IMG/VR virus record: IMGVR_UViG_3300036832_000868
Span: 1 to 40,062 of that record
Length of the DNA stretch: 40,062 bases
Origin: a virus
Reading direction: 5' to 3' (one strand)
This document shows, piece after piece, positions 13,782 to 21,560 of this stretch (the first letter of the stretch is position 1; every line of letters begins with the position of its first letter). A model generated the notes under the pieces. It had not been told where the DNA came from, did no database searches, and saw nothing but the letters and a program-made list of their open reading frames with translations. The position numbers were made by a program, and so were the translations under genes.

Positions 13782-15868
13782 TACTGCACCTTGTAGCCGC
13801 CCCAACCGGGTGTTGGGCCGGTCGGCGCAGCGGGGGCTGCGCGACTGGCTGCGGGATCGGATTGCCCCATGCCTAGCCCTTGCAAGTCGGGCGGCAAGTC
13901 GGACCGATCGCCAAACCCCTTGTCGGGGTCGATGGTCGCGAGCGCCTTGAGAATTTCGGTGGCCTTCGGATTGTAGTGCGGCGGGAACGGTTTATGCACC
14001 GTATTCTGGTAATCGTCGGTGAGCGTTCCAATGCGCCGTGTCGCTGCATCCGCGTCAGCGCCGATGATCGAGCGCATAGCTCTTGGCCCTTGAGCGATGT
14101 CGAACTCGTGCATCATCCGGTTCACGTCGCCCTCGAAATAGCGTCCGGTCGGCGACGCCAAGCTTTGGCTTTCCTGCACGTATTGCTGCAATGTGTTGAA
14201 CAGCGTCACCCAACGCGGATCGCCGGTGAACCTCTTAGCGGCGATTTGCTCGATCCAATTTTCTGGCGGACTGGTGCCTTCGGGGATGTTTTTTAAAGCC
14301 TTTAGCAGCGGGACGGCGGCGTCGGCCATGTTGTTGGCGGCCTGCATTCGGCGACTTGACGTGCCGGTCGTGTAGTCGCGCTGCATTTCGCCGACGACCG
14401 CGTAATCGTTGGCGCGCCATCCTGGCACGCTCGCGGAGGCAAGGCTGGCGATGTCGCGCCAGAACGGGTGCGCGTTGATCGCCGACATGCCGCCTGGAAG
14501 CGGAGCGTCAAGGTCGCGTATCCCGGCGAACTCGCCCGCGATCGCCGGATTGATCTTGCGCAGTTCTTGCTCGATCTGATCCTTGGTCATCTTGCCGCCT
14601 TGAGCCTTGGCGACGAGCGCGTCCATCTTGCCCAAGGTGTCGTCGGCGAATTGTTTGACGTGCGGCTGCACGGCTTTGGGAACGCCGCTGAGATTGCCGC
14701 CGCGCAGCAATTCGATCCCTTCTTGCTGGTAGCGGGGAAGGGCGTCGACGCGATCGGTTTGGGTCTCGGGCTGCGACGCGACGGGCTGCGCCTGCGGCGA
14801 CGGAGCGTTGGGATCGGGTGGCGGCGACGGCATACCGGGCGCTCGCGCGGCGGTGCTTGCAAGCGAGGGCGGGGTTGTCGACGCGCCGGGCGCGCCTTGG
14901 GCGTCGGTGGCGGACGCGCCTGGAACATCCCAATCGGACAGGTCTTTGGCGTCCTGCGCGTCTTTGTTCGCCACCTTGTTGGAGGCTTGAACGTCCTGCC
15001 ACTTGGCGTCGCGGTTTTGCAGGAGCTTGTACGCGCCGCCCGGCCCCGACGTGGCGAGCGTGTTAATCATGTTCGTGTCGTTATACCGCTGCGCGACTTG
15101 CTCCATCGCTTGCTGGTACGAGACGCCGCCAACATCCTTGTAGTCGTTCGCGGCATAGGTGTTGACGACTTCGGCGTAGGCGTCGGTTTCCTCTTTCTGC
15201 TGGATCGCCAGCGCCTCCATGTGCTGCTGCATTTGCTCGCGCTGGAAGTTTGACTTCCACGTCATGCCCTGCATGTAGCTTTTGGCGAAGGCGTTGGCGA
15301 AATTCGCGCCGCCGAGGCCCAAGAGCGCCGTGATCCCCGAACCGTTTTGACCAAACCAACTGCCGACGCCCTGATTGATCGACGGGACTTCAAAGCTCCT
15401 TGGCTCGGGCGCGAAGGGCGATGTCGTTCCCCAGGCGTCATGCGATCGGGTCGGCATGGCCGGGAGGTACGGGCTGAACTGCCGAACGGGCGGCGGGAGG
15501 CCGGTCGGCGATAAGAGCGGCGTATCGGGTCGTTGAGGTTGCGGCGCCGCGCGTGGCTGTGTCCACGGCTGCGGCTGCGGCTTGACGGTCGGGGTTTGCG
15601 GTTGCGGCGGTCGCGTTTGCGGGCCGAGGTTGGCGACGGTGGTCGGCTGGTCGGCTCGCCCGCCGCCGCGCTGCCAAATGTCGGGCTGCGATTTGGCGAG
15701 TTGGTTGAGCGGCGATGGAGCTCCGGGCGGCGGCGTCCATGTGCCGCTGTCGGGCAATCCAGGCGGCGGCTTGTCGGGCACCCAATGCGGCGAGTGGACC
15801 TCGTCGGGCAGTTCTTCGAAATGGCCGTCGTTAAAGTCGGGGTCGGGGGCTCTCCACGTATCGCTCAT
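13781..15868 (-). CDS. Large internal virion protein
   Basis: 695 aa. Residues 1-150 are very rich in Pro, Gln and Thr (PPPGLPDSGTWTPPPGAPSP type) and probably disordered. A Gly/Asn-rich hydrophobic patch follows (GSGITALLGLGGANFANAFA), then long Gln-rich helices from about 205 (NFQREQMQQHMEALAIQQKE). The middle is again Pro/Ala-rich, and the C-terminal third is helical and globular. Size, disorder and location beside the lysozyme-bearing protein fit a podoviral core or ejection protein. No enzymatic motif seen. Confidence 0.7.
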   Translation of the reverse strand: MSDTWRAPDPDFNDGHFEELPDEVHSPHWVPDKPPPGLPDSGTWTPPPGAPSPLNQLAKSQPDIWQRGGGRADQPTTVANLGPQTRPPQPQTPTVKPQPQPWTQPRAAPQPQRPDTPLLSPTGLPPPVRQFSPYLPAMPTRSHDAWGTTSPFAPEPRSFEVPSINQGVGSWFGQNGSGITALLGLGGANFANAFAKSYMQGMTWKSNFQREQMQQHMEALAIQQKEETDAYAEVVNTYAANDYKDVGGVSYQQAMEQVAQRYNDTNMINTLATSGPGGAYKLLQNRDAKWQDVQASNKVANKDAQDAKDLSDWDVPGASATDAQGAPGASTTPPSLASTAARAPGMPSPPPDPNAPSPQAQPVASQPETQTDRVDALPRYQQEGIELLRGGNLSGVPKAVQPHVKQFADDTLGKMDALVAKAQGGKMTKDQIEQELRKINPAIAGEFAGIRDLDAPLPGGMSAINAHPFWRDIASLASASVPGWRANDYAVVGEMQRDYTTGTSSRRMQAANNMADAAVPLLKALKNIPEGTSPPENWIEQIAAKRFTGDPRWVTLFNTLQQYVQESQSLASPTGRYFEGDVNRMMHEFDIAQGPRAMRSIIGADADAATRRIGTLTDDYQNTVHKPFPPHYNPKATEILKALATIDPDKGFGDRSDLPPDLQGLGMGQSDPAASRAAPAAPTGPTPGWGGYKVQ

Positions 15869-18090
15869 TGTGCGCTCGCTACGGCGTCGCCTCCAAGATC
15901 GTTGAAGACGCCTGAGAGGTTGTCGATGTTGGAGGCGATTGCATCGCCGCCGCTGGCGTCGCCGCCGCCATCGGTCCCGCCGCCCTGGCCCAAGCTGGCG
16001 AAAACTGGATTGAGGTATTGCGAGCGTTGACGATACGCGGCTTCCGGATCTTTGGGCCGCTCATATTGCGTAATCCAAGCCCACAGAGCTTCCTGCGGGT
16101 TGCGCGCGTTTTGCAACGATTGCCGCAGGCCCGCGAACTGTGGCGCTTGCAGCTCGCTCATGAGATAGCCGATTTGAATGTTGCGCGGCACCTTCAGCGC
16201 ATCGCGCGGGTTCATCGGATCGACGTCGACGCCGTGGTTTTGGGCATAGGCGAGCATCCCGCTTGGACCAATTAACCGCCCCCGGTTCCACTGGCCTATG
16301 CCGCCTGATCCGCCTCCGGGATCGCGCGCGTTGAATGACGTTGGGTCAAGGCCCATGCCGCTTTCGCCCATGAGGCCAGCGATGACGCCAGCCTGCGCGC
16401 CGCGCCCGATGCCGAGGTTCGTGAGCTGGCCGCCAATCGGATTGATCGCCGTCGGGTCTATTCGACCACGCCCGCCAAGCGCGTTCGCGCCGGGGACGCT
16501 GCCGCCCGGACCGCCGCGTCCGCCGACGCGCTGGCCCTGCCGGTTGAATTGGCCGCCCGACGTCGGGTTGCCTTGCTGATCGAAGCCGCCCTGGTCGCCG
16601 CCGTAGGCGAGGGCTTGCGCGAACGGATTGACGCCGCCGCCCCCGCCGCCCCCGCGCCTGCCCCAATCGTGGTGCGCGTCCCATCCCTCATGGTAGCCGC
16701 CTGGATGCCAGTGGAAGCCGCCTTGCCGGTTCGGATAGTAGCCCGGTCCAAGGTGGCCGCCTGCGAAGCCGGGCATTCGGCCGAAGCCGCGCCCGCCGCC
16801 GAAGCCGGGAGCGCCGCCGCGCCGCATCATCCGGCCGAAGCCGGGCGGCGCACGGCCAAAGCCGCCGTGTCGGCCGCCGCCGCCGCCGAACATTCCGCCC
16901 ATCCCCATCGCCAGCAAGGGAAGCATCATCCCAAGTCCGCCCATGCCGCCGCCCTGGCCGCCCATTGCGCCTGCGAGGTCGGAAAGCGCCGTCGGCGAGC
17001 CGGTGGCGAGGCCGATGATGTCGCGAAACAGTCTGCCGGGATCCATGTTCGACGGCCCAGGCACGCCCCCGCCTTGCGGGCCACCGCCTTGCCGTCCGCC
17101 GCCTTCGGCTGACGCTGGCGTTGCGTCTTTGCTCGGCTTGTCGGCGTCCGTCGCGCCGCTGTCGTCAAACGTGGTGTCGGGAAGATTGCTGAACACGCCC
17201 GACACGTCGCCAACGTCACTTTGAGGCGTTCCGCTAGGCGCTTCTTCCTCGTTGCCCGGCCCGCCGCCTAGCGCTGGCGCCGCCTCCCCCGCCGCTGGCG
17301 CAGGAGTTGCCGCCGCAGGAGCCGCCGCCGCTGGCGTTGGCGTCACAGGACGCGCTGGTTGGTTTCCCGTCGGCGTCACCTGTCCGCCCGGCCCGCCGAT
17401 CGGCGTTCCTGTCGTCGGGTCAATCAACTGTCCGGTGTTCGGATCAGCGTAAGGAGCGCCGCCAAGCGCGGGAGTTGCCGCTGGCGCAGGAGCAGACAAG
17501 TCAGGGTGCAGGCTTGGGTTGTCTAGGTTGGGATGCAGAATTGACGCTTGCGCCGAACTGATCGGATTGAGCGCGTCCAGCCACGAACCGCCGCCGCCGC
17601 CGCTTGGCGAAGCGCCTGACGTGTCGATTTGCCCTGCCGCCTGGAGCGGCGCGCCAGCTCCCGCGCCCGGCTGGTAGGGGTTTTGTCCCTGTCGGAGCTT
17701 CGCCACGTTGTCTTGGAGCTGCTTGCGCAGCTTGGCGAGCGCGTCTGATCGCGCCTGATCGTCGCTCGTCTGGCCTTGTGGCGTCGATCCGGTCTGCGCG
17801 TTCGATTGCGTGCCGCCTGTCGTGCCGGTCGGGTCTTGGTTCGCCTGATTGGTCGGCGGCTGCATCGACAAGGCTTGCGTCGTGTTCGGGTCGGAAACCG
17901 GCGCGGGCGAGCTGACGGCGGGCGCCGCGGCGCTGCCGCCCTGGCCGCCGCCGAACATGGACGACATGGCGTTGCCGACGCCGCCCAGGCCGCCGCCGCC
18001 AAACGCGCTTGAGAGGCCGCTCATGGCGTCGCCAAAGCCGCTCGAAAGGTCGCCAAAGCCGCTCGAAACCGCGCTGCCGATGTCGCCCAT
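15865..18090 (-). CDS. Virion-associated lysozyme with long Gly-rich linker
   Basis: 741 aa. Residues 560-700 resemble the phage tail lysozyme family (Phage_lysozyme2): GAQAGVIAGLMGESG with candidate catalytic Glu at about 576, then GGSGGIGQWNRGR, and a helical region to YLNPVFASL. Before it lies a long low-complexity region: Gly/Ser-rich, then Ala/Pro-rich, then a Met/Gly stretch (LGMMLPLLAMGMGGMFGGGG) and a Gly/His/Phe/Arg-rich part. The enzyme would locally digest peptidoglycan during DNA ejection. It overlaps the next gene as ATGA. Confidence 0.8.
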   Translation of the reverse strand: MGDIGSAVSSGFGDLSSGFGDAMSGLSSAFGGGGLGGVGNAMSSMFGGGQGGSAAAPAVSSPAPVSDPNTTQALSMQPPTNQANQDPTGTTGGTQSNAQTGSTPQGQTSDDQARSDALAKLRKQLQDNVAKLRQGQNPYQPGAGAGAPLQAAGQIDTSGASPSGGGGGSWLDALNPISSAQASILHPNLDNPSLHPDLSAPAPAATPALGGAPYADPNTGQLIDPTTGTPIGGPGGQVTPTGNQPARPVTPTPAAAAPAAATPAPAAGEAAPALGGGPGNEEEAPSGTPQSDVGDVSGVFSNLPDTTFDDSGATDADKPSKDATPASAEGGGRQGGGPQGGGVPGPSNMDPGRLFRDIIGLATGSPTALSDLAGAMGGQGGGMGGLGMMLPLLAMGMGGMFGGGGGRHGGFGRAPPGFGRMMRRGGAPGFGGGRGFGRMPGFAGGHLGPGYYPNRQGGFHWHPGGYHEGWDAHHDWGRRGGGGGGGVNPFAQALAYGGDQGGFDQQGNPTSGGQFNRQGQRVGGRGGPGGSVPGANALGGRGRIDPTAINPIGGQLTNLGIGRGAQAGVIAGLMGESGMGLDPTSFNARDPGGGSGGIGQWNRGRLIGPSGMLAYAQNHGVDVDPMNPRDALKVPRNIQIGYLMSELQAPQFAGLRQSLQNARNPQEALWAWITQYERPKDPEAAYRQRSQYLNPVFASLGQGGGTDGGGDASGGDAIASNIDNLSGVFNDLGGDAVASAQ

Positions 18091-18485
18091 TAGAGGATGC
18101 CTCCGAGACTGAGGGCGGTCCCGGCGAGGCTGCCGAGGCTTGTCCCGCTTTGCTGGTTGGCGCCCAGGACCGCCGACGACGGCAGATTGGTTTCCGCCTT
18201 TTGCAGCGCGGGGTTGAGCGCCGGGTCTTTGACTTCCTGCGTTTGCTCCTGGCCCTGGACCGCCTGTCCAAGCAATTGCTGGTTGGTGTCGTCCTGCTGC
18301 TGCATGGTGGAGCCGCCCAGGCCGAGTTGCTGATAGCGGGCGTCGGTCGCTTGGGTGTTTTGGCCGATCACGCTGGCGAGGGTCGAGAGGTCGAACGGCG
18401 TCGGCCCGAACTCGAACTGCCCCTGTTGCAGATTGGTGTCGAGGCCCGATCCGCCGCCCTTGCTGCTGCCGCCACCTATGCTCAC
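18090..18485 (-). CDS. Small virion protein with GGGSSK N-terminus (copy 2)
   Basis: 131 codons from GTG 18485 (MSIGGGSSKGGGSG). AGAGG lies about 10 bases upstream. The product is Gln/Gly/Thr-rich with long polar helices and ends in a hydrophobic GTSLGSLAGTALSLGGIL. It resembles the following gene in start, composition and tail, suggesting duplication. Small proteins with an N-terminal GGGSSK are common in podoviral internal virion clusters (recollection). Confidence 0.72.
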   Translation of the reverse strand: MSIGGGSSKGGGSGLDTNLQQGQFEFGPTPFDLSTLASVIGQNTQATDARYQQLGLGGSTMQQQDDTNQQLLGQAVQGQEQTQEVKDPALNPALQKAETNLPSSAVLGANQQSGTSLGSLAGTALSLGGIL

Positions 18486-18487
18486 TG

Positions 18488-18513
18488 GTAAACCTCTAGG
18501 TGTTTACAGTTTA
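18488..18513 (-). promoter_or_regulatory. Copy B of the dispersed 26-bp motif, covering a ribosome site
   Basis: On the minus strand this reads TAAACTGTAAACACC then TAGAGGTTTAC, about 21 of 26 matches to copy A. AGAGG here serves as the ribosome-binding site for the GTG at 18485. The only intergenic gap (31 bp) in this part of the late operon holds this motif. Confidence 0.5.
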
Positions 18514-18516
18514 CAC

Positions 18517-18942
18517 TCAGGCCGTCGCCGGGGTCGCGCCCGCGCCGCCCTTGACCAATGACGCCAAGCTGCCAAGCGACGAGCCAAGCGCCGTACCTTG
18601 CGACTGTTGCTCGGCGAGCGCGTTGCCCTGGTTCTGCTGGTCGATGTTGATGGCGTTCTGGTAGGCGCTGTACTCGGCGTCGGCGTTGGTGTTCGACATG
18701 GAGCTGAGATTGAGCGCCTTGCCGACGTTCGCCCCGCCTGCGGTCTGCGTCGCCATTGTGCTGTCGATCGGGCCGCCGCCCTGGCCGCCGCCCTCGAACT
18801 CGCCCTGGCCGGTCAGCAATTGCTGGCCGTAATCGTAGTCGGCGAGCGACTGTTGCTGCGGGGTGACGCCGCCGCTGGTCGAGAAATAGGGATATTGCTC
18901 CTGTTGAGCGCCGCCCGCCTTCGAACTGCCGCCGCCAATCAT
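18517..18942 (-). CDS. Small virion protein with GGGSSK N-terminus (copy 1)
   Basis: 141 aa starting MIGGGSSKAGGAQQEQYPYF. Gln/Asn/Gly-rich, with SLADYDYGQQLLTGQGEFEG and a C-terminal GSSLGSLASLVKGGAG segment like the end of the neighbouring 131-aa protein. It overlaps the GNAT-like gene by 4 bp. Presumed minor virion or internal protein; not an enzyme. Confidence 0.72.
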   Translation of the reverse strand: MIGGGSSKAGGAQQEQYPYFSTSGGVTPQQQSLADYDYGQQLLTGQGEFEGGGQGGGPIDSTMATQTAGGANVGKALNLSSMSNTNADAEYSAYQNAINIDQQNQGNALAEQQSQGTALGSSLGSLASLVKGGAGATPATA

Positions 18943-19340
18943 TCGAGCTTCACCACATAGCGGTATGGTTCTTTTTCCGCGCCGAGTTTATGCGCAATCG
19001 GGCCTAAGTCGAAATCCGTCTCGGAAGTTACCCGCCATTTGATGCACTTACGCTGTCTCGCCCAGGCGAGAGTGACGCGCATGAGGGTGACGGCTTGCCA
19101 CAAGGCCCCGAAGTCGGCGCACACCATCGCGACGTTGCACTCGACTTCCTGCGGTCGCCACGGCACGGTTGACAGCATTCCGATGGCGAAGGCGTCTTGA
19201 GAGCGGATCGGCAGAAACACCATCGGTTGTTTTAAAACGATGTTCCTAAACCACATTTCCGCGCCGATGAAATCGTAGCGCGGGTCGTAGCGCCGACGCG
19301 CGACTTCGAGCATCCACGGCACGTCGTTTTCGACAATCAG
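18939..19340 (-). CDS. GNAT-like acetyltransferase-fold protein
   Basis: About 133 aa. RLIVENDVPWMLEVARRRYD, GAEMWFRNIVL, AFAIGMLSTVPW, ECNVAMVCADFGALWQAVTL and the closing KLGAEKEPYRYVVKLE follow the strand-helix order of a GNAT fold. Such proteins occur among podoviral structural genes. The start is unclear. The frame stays open to an ATG at 19406, but the conserved part begins near 19340, where the upstream stop TGA (19339-19337) adjoins CTG/ATT codons; no ATG or GTG occurs in frame before 19322. A rare start codon or a start at 19406 with a 69-bp overlap are both possible. Substrate unknown. Confidence 0.7.
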   Translation of the reverse strand: MIVENDVPWMLEVARRRYDPRYDFIGAEMWFRNIVLKQPMVFLPIRSQDAFAIGMLSTVPWRPQEVECNVAMVCADFGALWQAVTLMRVTLAWARQRKCIKWRVTSETDFDLGPIAHKLGAEKEPYRYVVKLE

Positions 19341-19678
19341 GCGAGGCTCGCGGCCAAGATCGCGCCGTTCAACGCGCTGTGTTCCGTGGAGTTGATGAAC
19401 AGCCATTGCGGGGTTTTCGGCCCTTCGCCGATCATCGGCAAGCTTGGGACGCCGAAATAGGCGCCGGCGTCGTCATGCGCCTGTTGGTGCTGCATCTGCC
19501 AATTGCCGTTGGCTATGTCCTGGCCTAGCGCCGGATTGAGCAGATAGTTTTGCAGGTTGAACAGGCTTGGGTTGCCGATCGCGGTGGTGATCGAGCGATG
19601 CTCGATGGCGTGGTCAAACTCGAACGCTGCTTGGCCCCGTTCATTATCGGGGTAGGTCATCAAGCTTACGATCGACAT
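19337..19678 (-). CDS. Hypothetical virion-module protein
   Basis: 113 aa, MSIVSLMTYPDNERGQAAFE. Soluble, with Asn/Gln-rich central part (NLQNYLLNPALGQDIANGNW) and the phrase TPQWLFINSTEHSALNGAIL. It overlaps the preceding zinc-ribbon gene by 35 bp. Proteins of similar phrasing sit beside GNAT-like genes in related phages (recollection only); the role is unknown. Confidence 0.72.
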   Translation of the reverse strand: MSIVSLMTYPDNERGQAAFEFDHAIEHRSITTAIGNPSLFNLQNYLLNPALGQDIANGNWQMQHQQAHDDAGAYFGVPSLPMIGEGPKTPQWLFINSTEHSALNGAILAASLA

Positions 19679-19877
19679 GCTCGAAACCCCACCATTTTGC
19701 CATGCAATCGTCGCAGAAGCGCACCGTCCAGCCTTCCGAGTTGGACACGATGAGCGGCACGCTATCCTCGTTCAATGAAGCAGAACAACACGAGCAAAGG
19801 ACCGTCGGCGGGCTGTCGGGCCGCCCCCAGGTCAGCTTCGACCAATCGAAGCCGGGCTTAGGAGCGAGAGCGGCCAC
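19644..19877 (-). CDS. Small zinc-binding protein
   Basis: 77 aa, MAALAPKPGFDWSKLTWGRP. C28 and C31 (VLCSCCS) and C55 and C58 (RFCDDC) form a four-Cys zinc site. The C-terminus is acidic (HVDRKLDDLPR). It overlaps both neighbours (20 and 35 bp). Function unknown; candidate minor virion or regulatory factor. Confidence 0.7.
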   Translation of the reverse strand: MAALAPKPGFDWSKLTWGRPDSPPTVLCSCCSASLNEDSVPLIVSNSEGWTVRFCDDCMAKWWGFEHVDRKLDDLPR

Positions 19878-20184
19878 CGCGCTCCACCCGCGCGATGAGG
19901 TCGGACTTGTAGGGCGGCGGCGGCTGGCTCGTCCCCTTGTTGATGTCGTGTCCTGCGGTCGGGTCGATCCGGTCCATGCCGAAGTCGCTTTCCCAACTCC
20001 GGTCGGCGCGCACCGCTGGCCCCTTCGGGCCGACGTTCGCCGTCGTTCCCATGCGCAGCGGTCCCGCCACGTCGCGATCGGAGCGATGATAGCCGTCGGG
20101 GCCGGTGTAATAGACGGGTCCGGGCGCGTCGCGGTTCAAGACCGGATCGCGGTTGCCGTAGGGCCATGTTCGTCGGTCAGCCAT
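19858..20184 (-). CDS. Hypothetical polar protein
   Basis: 108 aa from ATG 20184 (MADRRTWPYGNRDPVLNRDA), which shares its A with the stop of the Arg-rich ORF before it. Rich in Asp, Arg, Gly and Pro with Tyr pairs (GPVYYTGPDGYHRSDRD) and little predicted secondary structure. It ends GGRSRS. No family recognised. Confidence 0.68.
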   Translation of the reverse strand: MADRRTWPYGNRDPVLNRDAPGPVYYTGPDGYHRSDRDVAGPLRMGTTANVGPKGPAVRADRSWESDFGMDRIDPTAGHDINKGTSQPPPPYKSDLIARVERGGRSRS

Positions 20185-20276
20185 CACTTCCTCGATCGTC
20201 TGCGGCGTGAGCCTCGCGCTCTGCGCAGATTGCGCCGGGCGGCGCGTTTCTGCGCCTTGGTTGCTCGCCTCGCCAT
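20184..20276 (-). CDS. Arg-rich micro-ORF 8 (30 aa)
   Basis: MARRATKAQKRAARRNLRRA is followed by ten further residues ending RRRRSRK; about half of all residues are Arg or Lys. The ATG shares its A with the resolvase stop (TAATG) and the stop overlaps the next start (TGATG), so it is locked into the operon. It resembles the seven Arg-rich ORFs on the other side of the resolvase. Likely nucleic-acid binding (protamine-like), inferred from charge only. Confidence 0.75.
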   Translation of the reverse strand: MARRATKAQKRAARRNLRRARGSRRRRSRK

Positions 20277-20893
20277 TACGCGCGGCCTCGCGCTTGAAGG
20301 TTGGTCAGCGGCACGAGCTCAACCACGTCCATGAAGCGCAGCAAGCCAGCAAGCCCGATCAACGCGGCTTCCGCCCTGCCGTCGTCTTTCTTGAGGGCGA
20401 ACTTGTCGGCATGAGCTGGCCAGCGGGCGATCGCCACGGATCGCGCCATGTCTTTCTGATCCTTGCCGGGTGGGATGTTCGCGACGCGTTTCCACTGCGG
20501 CGGCGAAATCCAAATCGTCGGGATCGCGGCGGCGGCAAGCACGCCACGGATGACGCCCTTGCAATCTCCGAACTGGAAGGCCCCGACGGCGCCCTCTTTC
20601 GGTCGCGGGCCGACGCGCTCAACGAACGCTTTTTGGGCGTGCGATTTGTAGACAAGCTCGGCAAGCAGAGGACCATTGATCGTGCGCCGGTTCTTCGGGC
20701 CATCGCGCAGGCAGGGCATGTCCCACACGTCGAGAAGGGTTCCGCCTTCGCCCAGGAGCGCGATCGCGCCGGTTGCGCCTACGTCAATTCCGAGAACATT
20801 CATTTGCGGCGTTGTCCCCTTTAGAGTGCCGTCCTCGTTCGCCAAGTTGGCGGGATGATCGAACGGGATGAAGGGCGCAAAGGGCGACTTCAT
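20276..20893 (-). CDS. RuvC-like Holliday junction resolvase
   Basis: The RNase H-like core begins MNVLGIDVGATGAIALL at 20803, with the acidic set D7, E62 (AFVERVGPRP) and D140/D141 plus E145 (KKDDGRAEAALIG) counted from that Met, and a QFGDCKGVIRGVL segment. These match RuvC-type junction resolvases; phage versions trim branched DNA before packaging. I extend the start to ATG 20893 (MKSPFAPFIPFDHPANLANE), coupled by ATGA to the preceding ORF, giving 205 aa; a shorter 175-aa form from 20803 is equally possible, with AGGGGA about 11 bases upstream. It lies among Arg-rich micro-ORFs. Confidence 0.82.
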   Translation of the reverse strand: MKSPFAPFIPFDHPANLANEDGTLKGTTPQMNVLGIDVGATGAIALLGEGGTLLDVWDMPCLRDGPKNRRTINGPLLAELVYKSHAQKAFVERVGPRPKEGAVGAFQFGDCKGVIRGVLAAAAIPTIWISPPQWKRVANIPPGKDQKDMARSVAIARWPAHADKFALKKDDGRAEAALIGLAGLLRFMDVVELVPLTNLQARGRA

Positions 20894-21063
20894 CGCCTTC
20901 GCTTGCTCCTGACCGGGCCGGTTCGCGCGCCGGGGCGCGGGGTCCGCCCGGCGCGGCGGCCCCTGCGCTTGCCTCGGCCCCAATCAGAGGGCCAAGCGTC
21001 GTCAGTCCAAGGCATTCGTTTGACCGGCCCTGTCCGGCCTGGAGCCTTAGACCGGCGAGCCAT
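20890..21063 (-). CDS. Arg-rich micro-ORF 7 (57 aa)
   Basis: Starts MARRSKAPGRTGPVKRMPWT and ends GPVRSKRRR, with a short acidic/Trp stretch in the middle (DDAWPSDWGRGKRRGRRAGR). The ATG shares its A with the previous TAA, and the stop overlaps the resolvase start (ATGA). The longest of the series; clearly basic overall. Confidence 0.75.
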   Translation of the reverse strand: MARRSKAPGRTGPVKRMPWTDDAWPSDWGRGKRRGRRAGRTPRPGARTGPVRSKRRR

Positions 21064-21209
21064 TATCGGCGTCTCCGTCTCGGGCGGCCTCGTCCGGTGC
21101 CTTGCCGGTGTCCACGCGCGCGTCGGACGCGGGTGGACGGTCGCCGAGTGGGGAGCTTGCCTGCGGGGTCAACGCGAGAGCGCGGCCCCAAATTGACGCC
21201 GCGAGCCAT
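21063..21209 (-). CDS. Arg-rich micro-ORF 6 (48 aa)
   Basis: Starts MARGVNLGPRSRVDPAGKLP and ends GRGRPRRRRR. CGGAGG at the end of the previous ORF sits about 6 bases before the ATG and is well placed as ribosome site. The TAA shares its A with the next ATG. Confidence 0.75.
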   Translation of the reverse strand: MARGVNLGPRSRVDPAGKLPTRRPSTRVRRARGHRQGTGRGRPRRRRR

Positions 21210-21211
21210 CG

Positions 21212-21289
21212 TTACCTCCGTCGTCCGCGGCGCCGCGCGCGAGCTGCGCGTCGTGAAGCCGGAACCAACACCATGCGTCGTCGAGCCAT
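21212..21289 (-). CDS. Arg-rich micro-ORF 5 (25 aa)
   Basis: Starts MARRRMVLVPASRRAARARR and ends RGRRR; about half the residues are Arg. AGGAGG, encoding Arg-Arg of the previous ORF, lies 5 bases before the ATG. The start overlaps the previous stop (TAATG). Confidence 0.75.
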   Translation of the reverse strand: MARRRMVLVPASRRAARARRRGRRR

Positions 21290-21408
21290 TAAAGCCTCCT
21301 GCCTTTGCGATAGCTGTTGAGCCGTGGGCGCCACGACGGGAGCCGCCAGTTTTTGATTTTCATCTGGCGGGCGAGGTTCGCGGTGGCGCGTGCGCCTGAG
21401 CGCGGCAT
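21289..21408 (-). CDS. Basic micro-ORF 4 (39 aa)
   Basis: Starts MPRSGARATANLARQMKIKN and continues WRLPSWRPRLNSYRKGRRL. The ATG directly follows the previous TAA. An internal Met (codon 16) could be an alternative start. Less Arg-dense than its neighbours and with three Trp or Tyr residues. Confidence 0.7.
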   Translation of the reverse strand: MPRSGARATANLARQMKIKNWRLPSWRPRLNSYRKGRRL

Positions 21409-21471
21409 TTATCTACGGCGGCGGGCGCGGATGCGGCGGGCGCGACGGGTCTGTCTGAGCCGTCTTGCCAT
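21409..21471 (-). CDS. Arg-rich micro-ORF 3 (20 aa)
   Basis: The whole product is MARRLRQTRRARRIRARRRR, with 12 Arg of 20 residues. AGGAGG (again encoding Arg-Arg at the end of the previous ORF) lies 6 bases before the ATG, a strong ribosome site. Among the clearest members of the series. Confidence 0.78.
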   Translation of the reverse strand: MARRLRQTRRARRIRARRRR

Positions 21472-21473
21472 GC

Positions 21474-21548
21474 CTACCTCCTGTAGCGCCTTCGGCCTCG
21501 ACGGCCCCGGCGTTCCTCGGTGAAATCGAGCCAAGTTGAGTTAGGCAT
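21474..21548 (-). CDS. Arg-rich micro-ORF 2 (24 aa)
   Basis: MPNSTWLDFTEERRGRRGRR, ending RYRR. GGAGAG lies about 8 bases before the ATG. An N-terminal neutral/acidic half is joined to an Arg-rich tail. Confidence 0.75.
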   Translation of the reverse strand: MPNSTWLDFTEERRGRRGRRRYRR

Positions 21549-21560
21549 GGGGGTTCTCTC

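Noticed and set aside
14468-15253. 261-codon plus-strand ORF
   Set aside because: Antisense to the large internal virion protein, Arg/Gly/Val-rich, no start signal.
20855-21399. Plus-strand ORFs over the micro-ORF region
   Set aside because: They are antisense to the coupled minus-strand series, have no ribosome site and contain Arg/Pro/Gly mirror sequence. The minus-strand series has consistent start/stop coupling.
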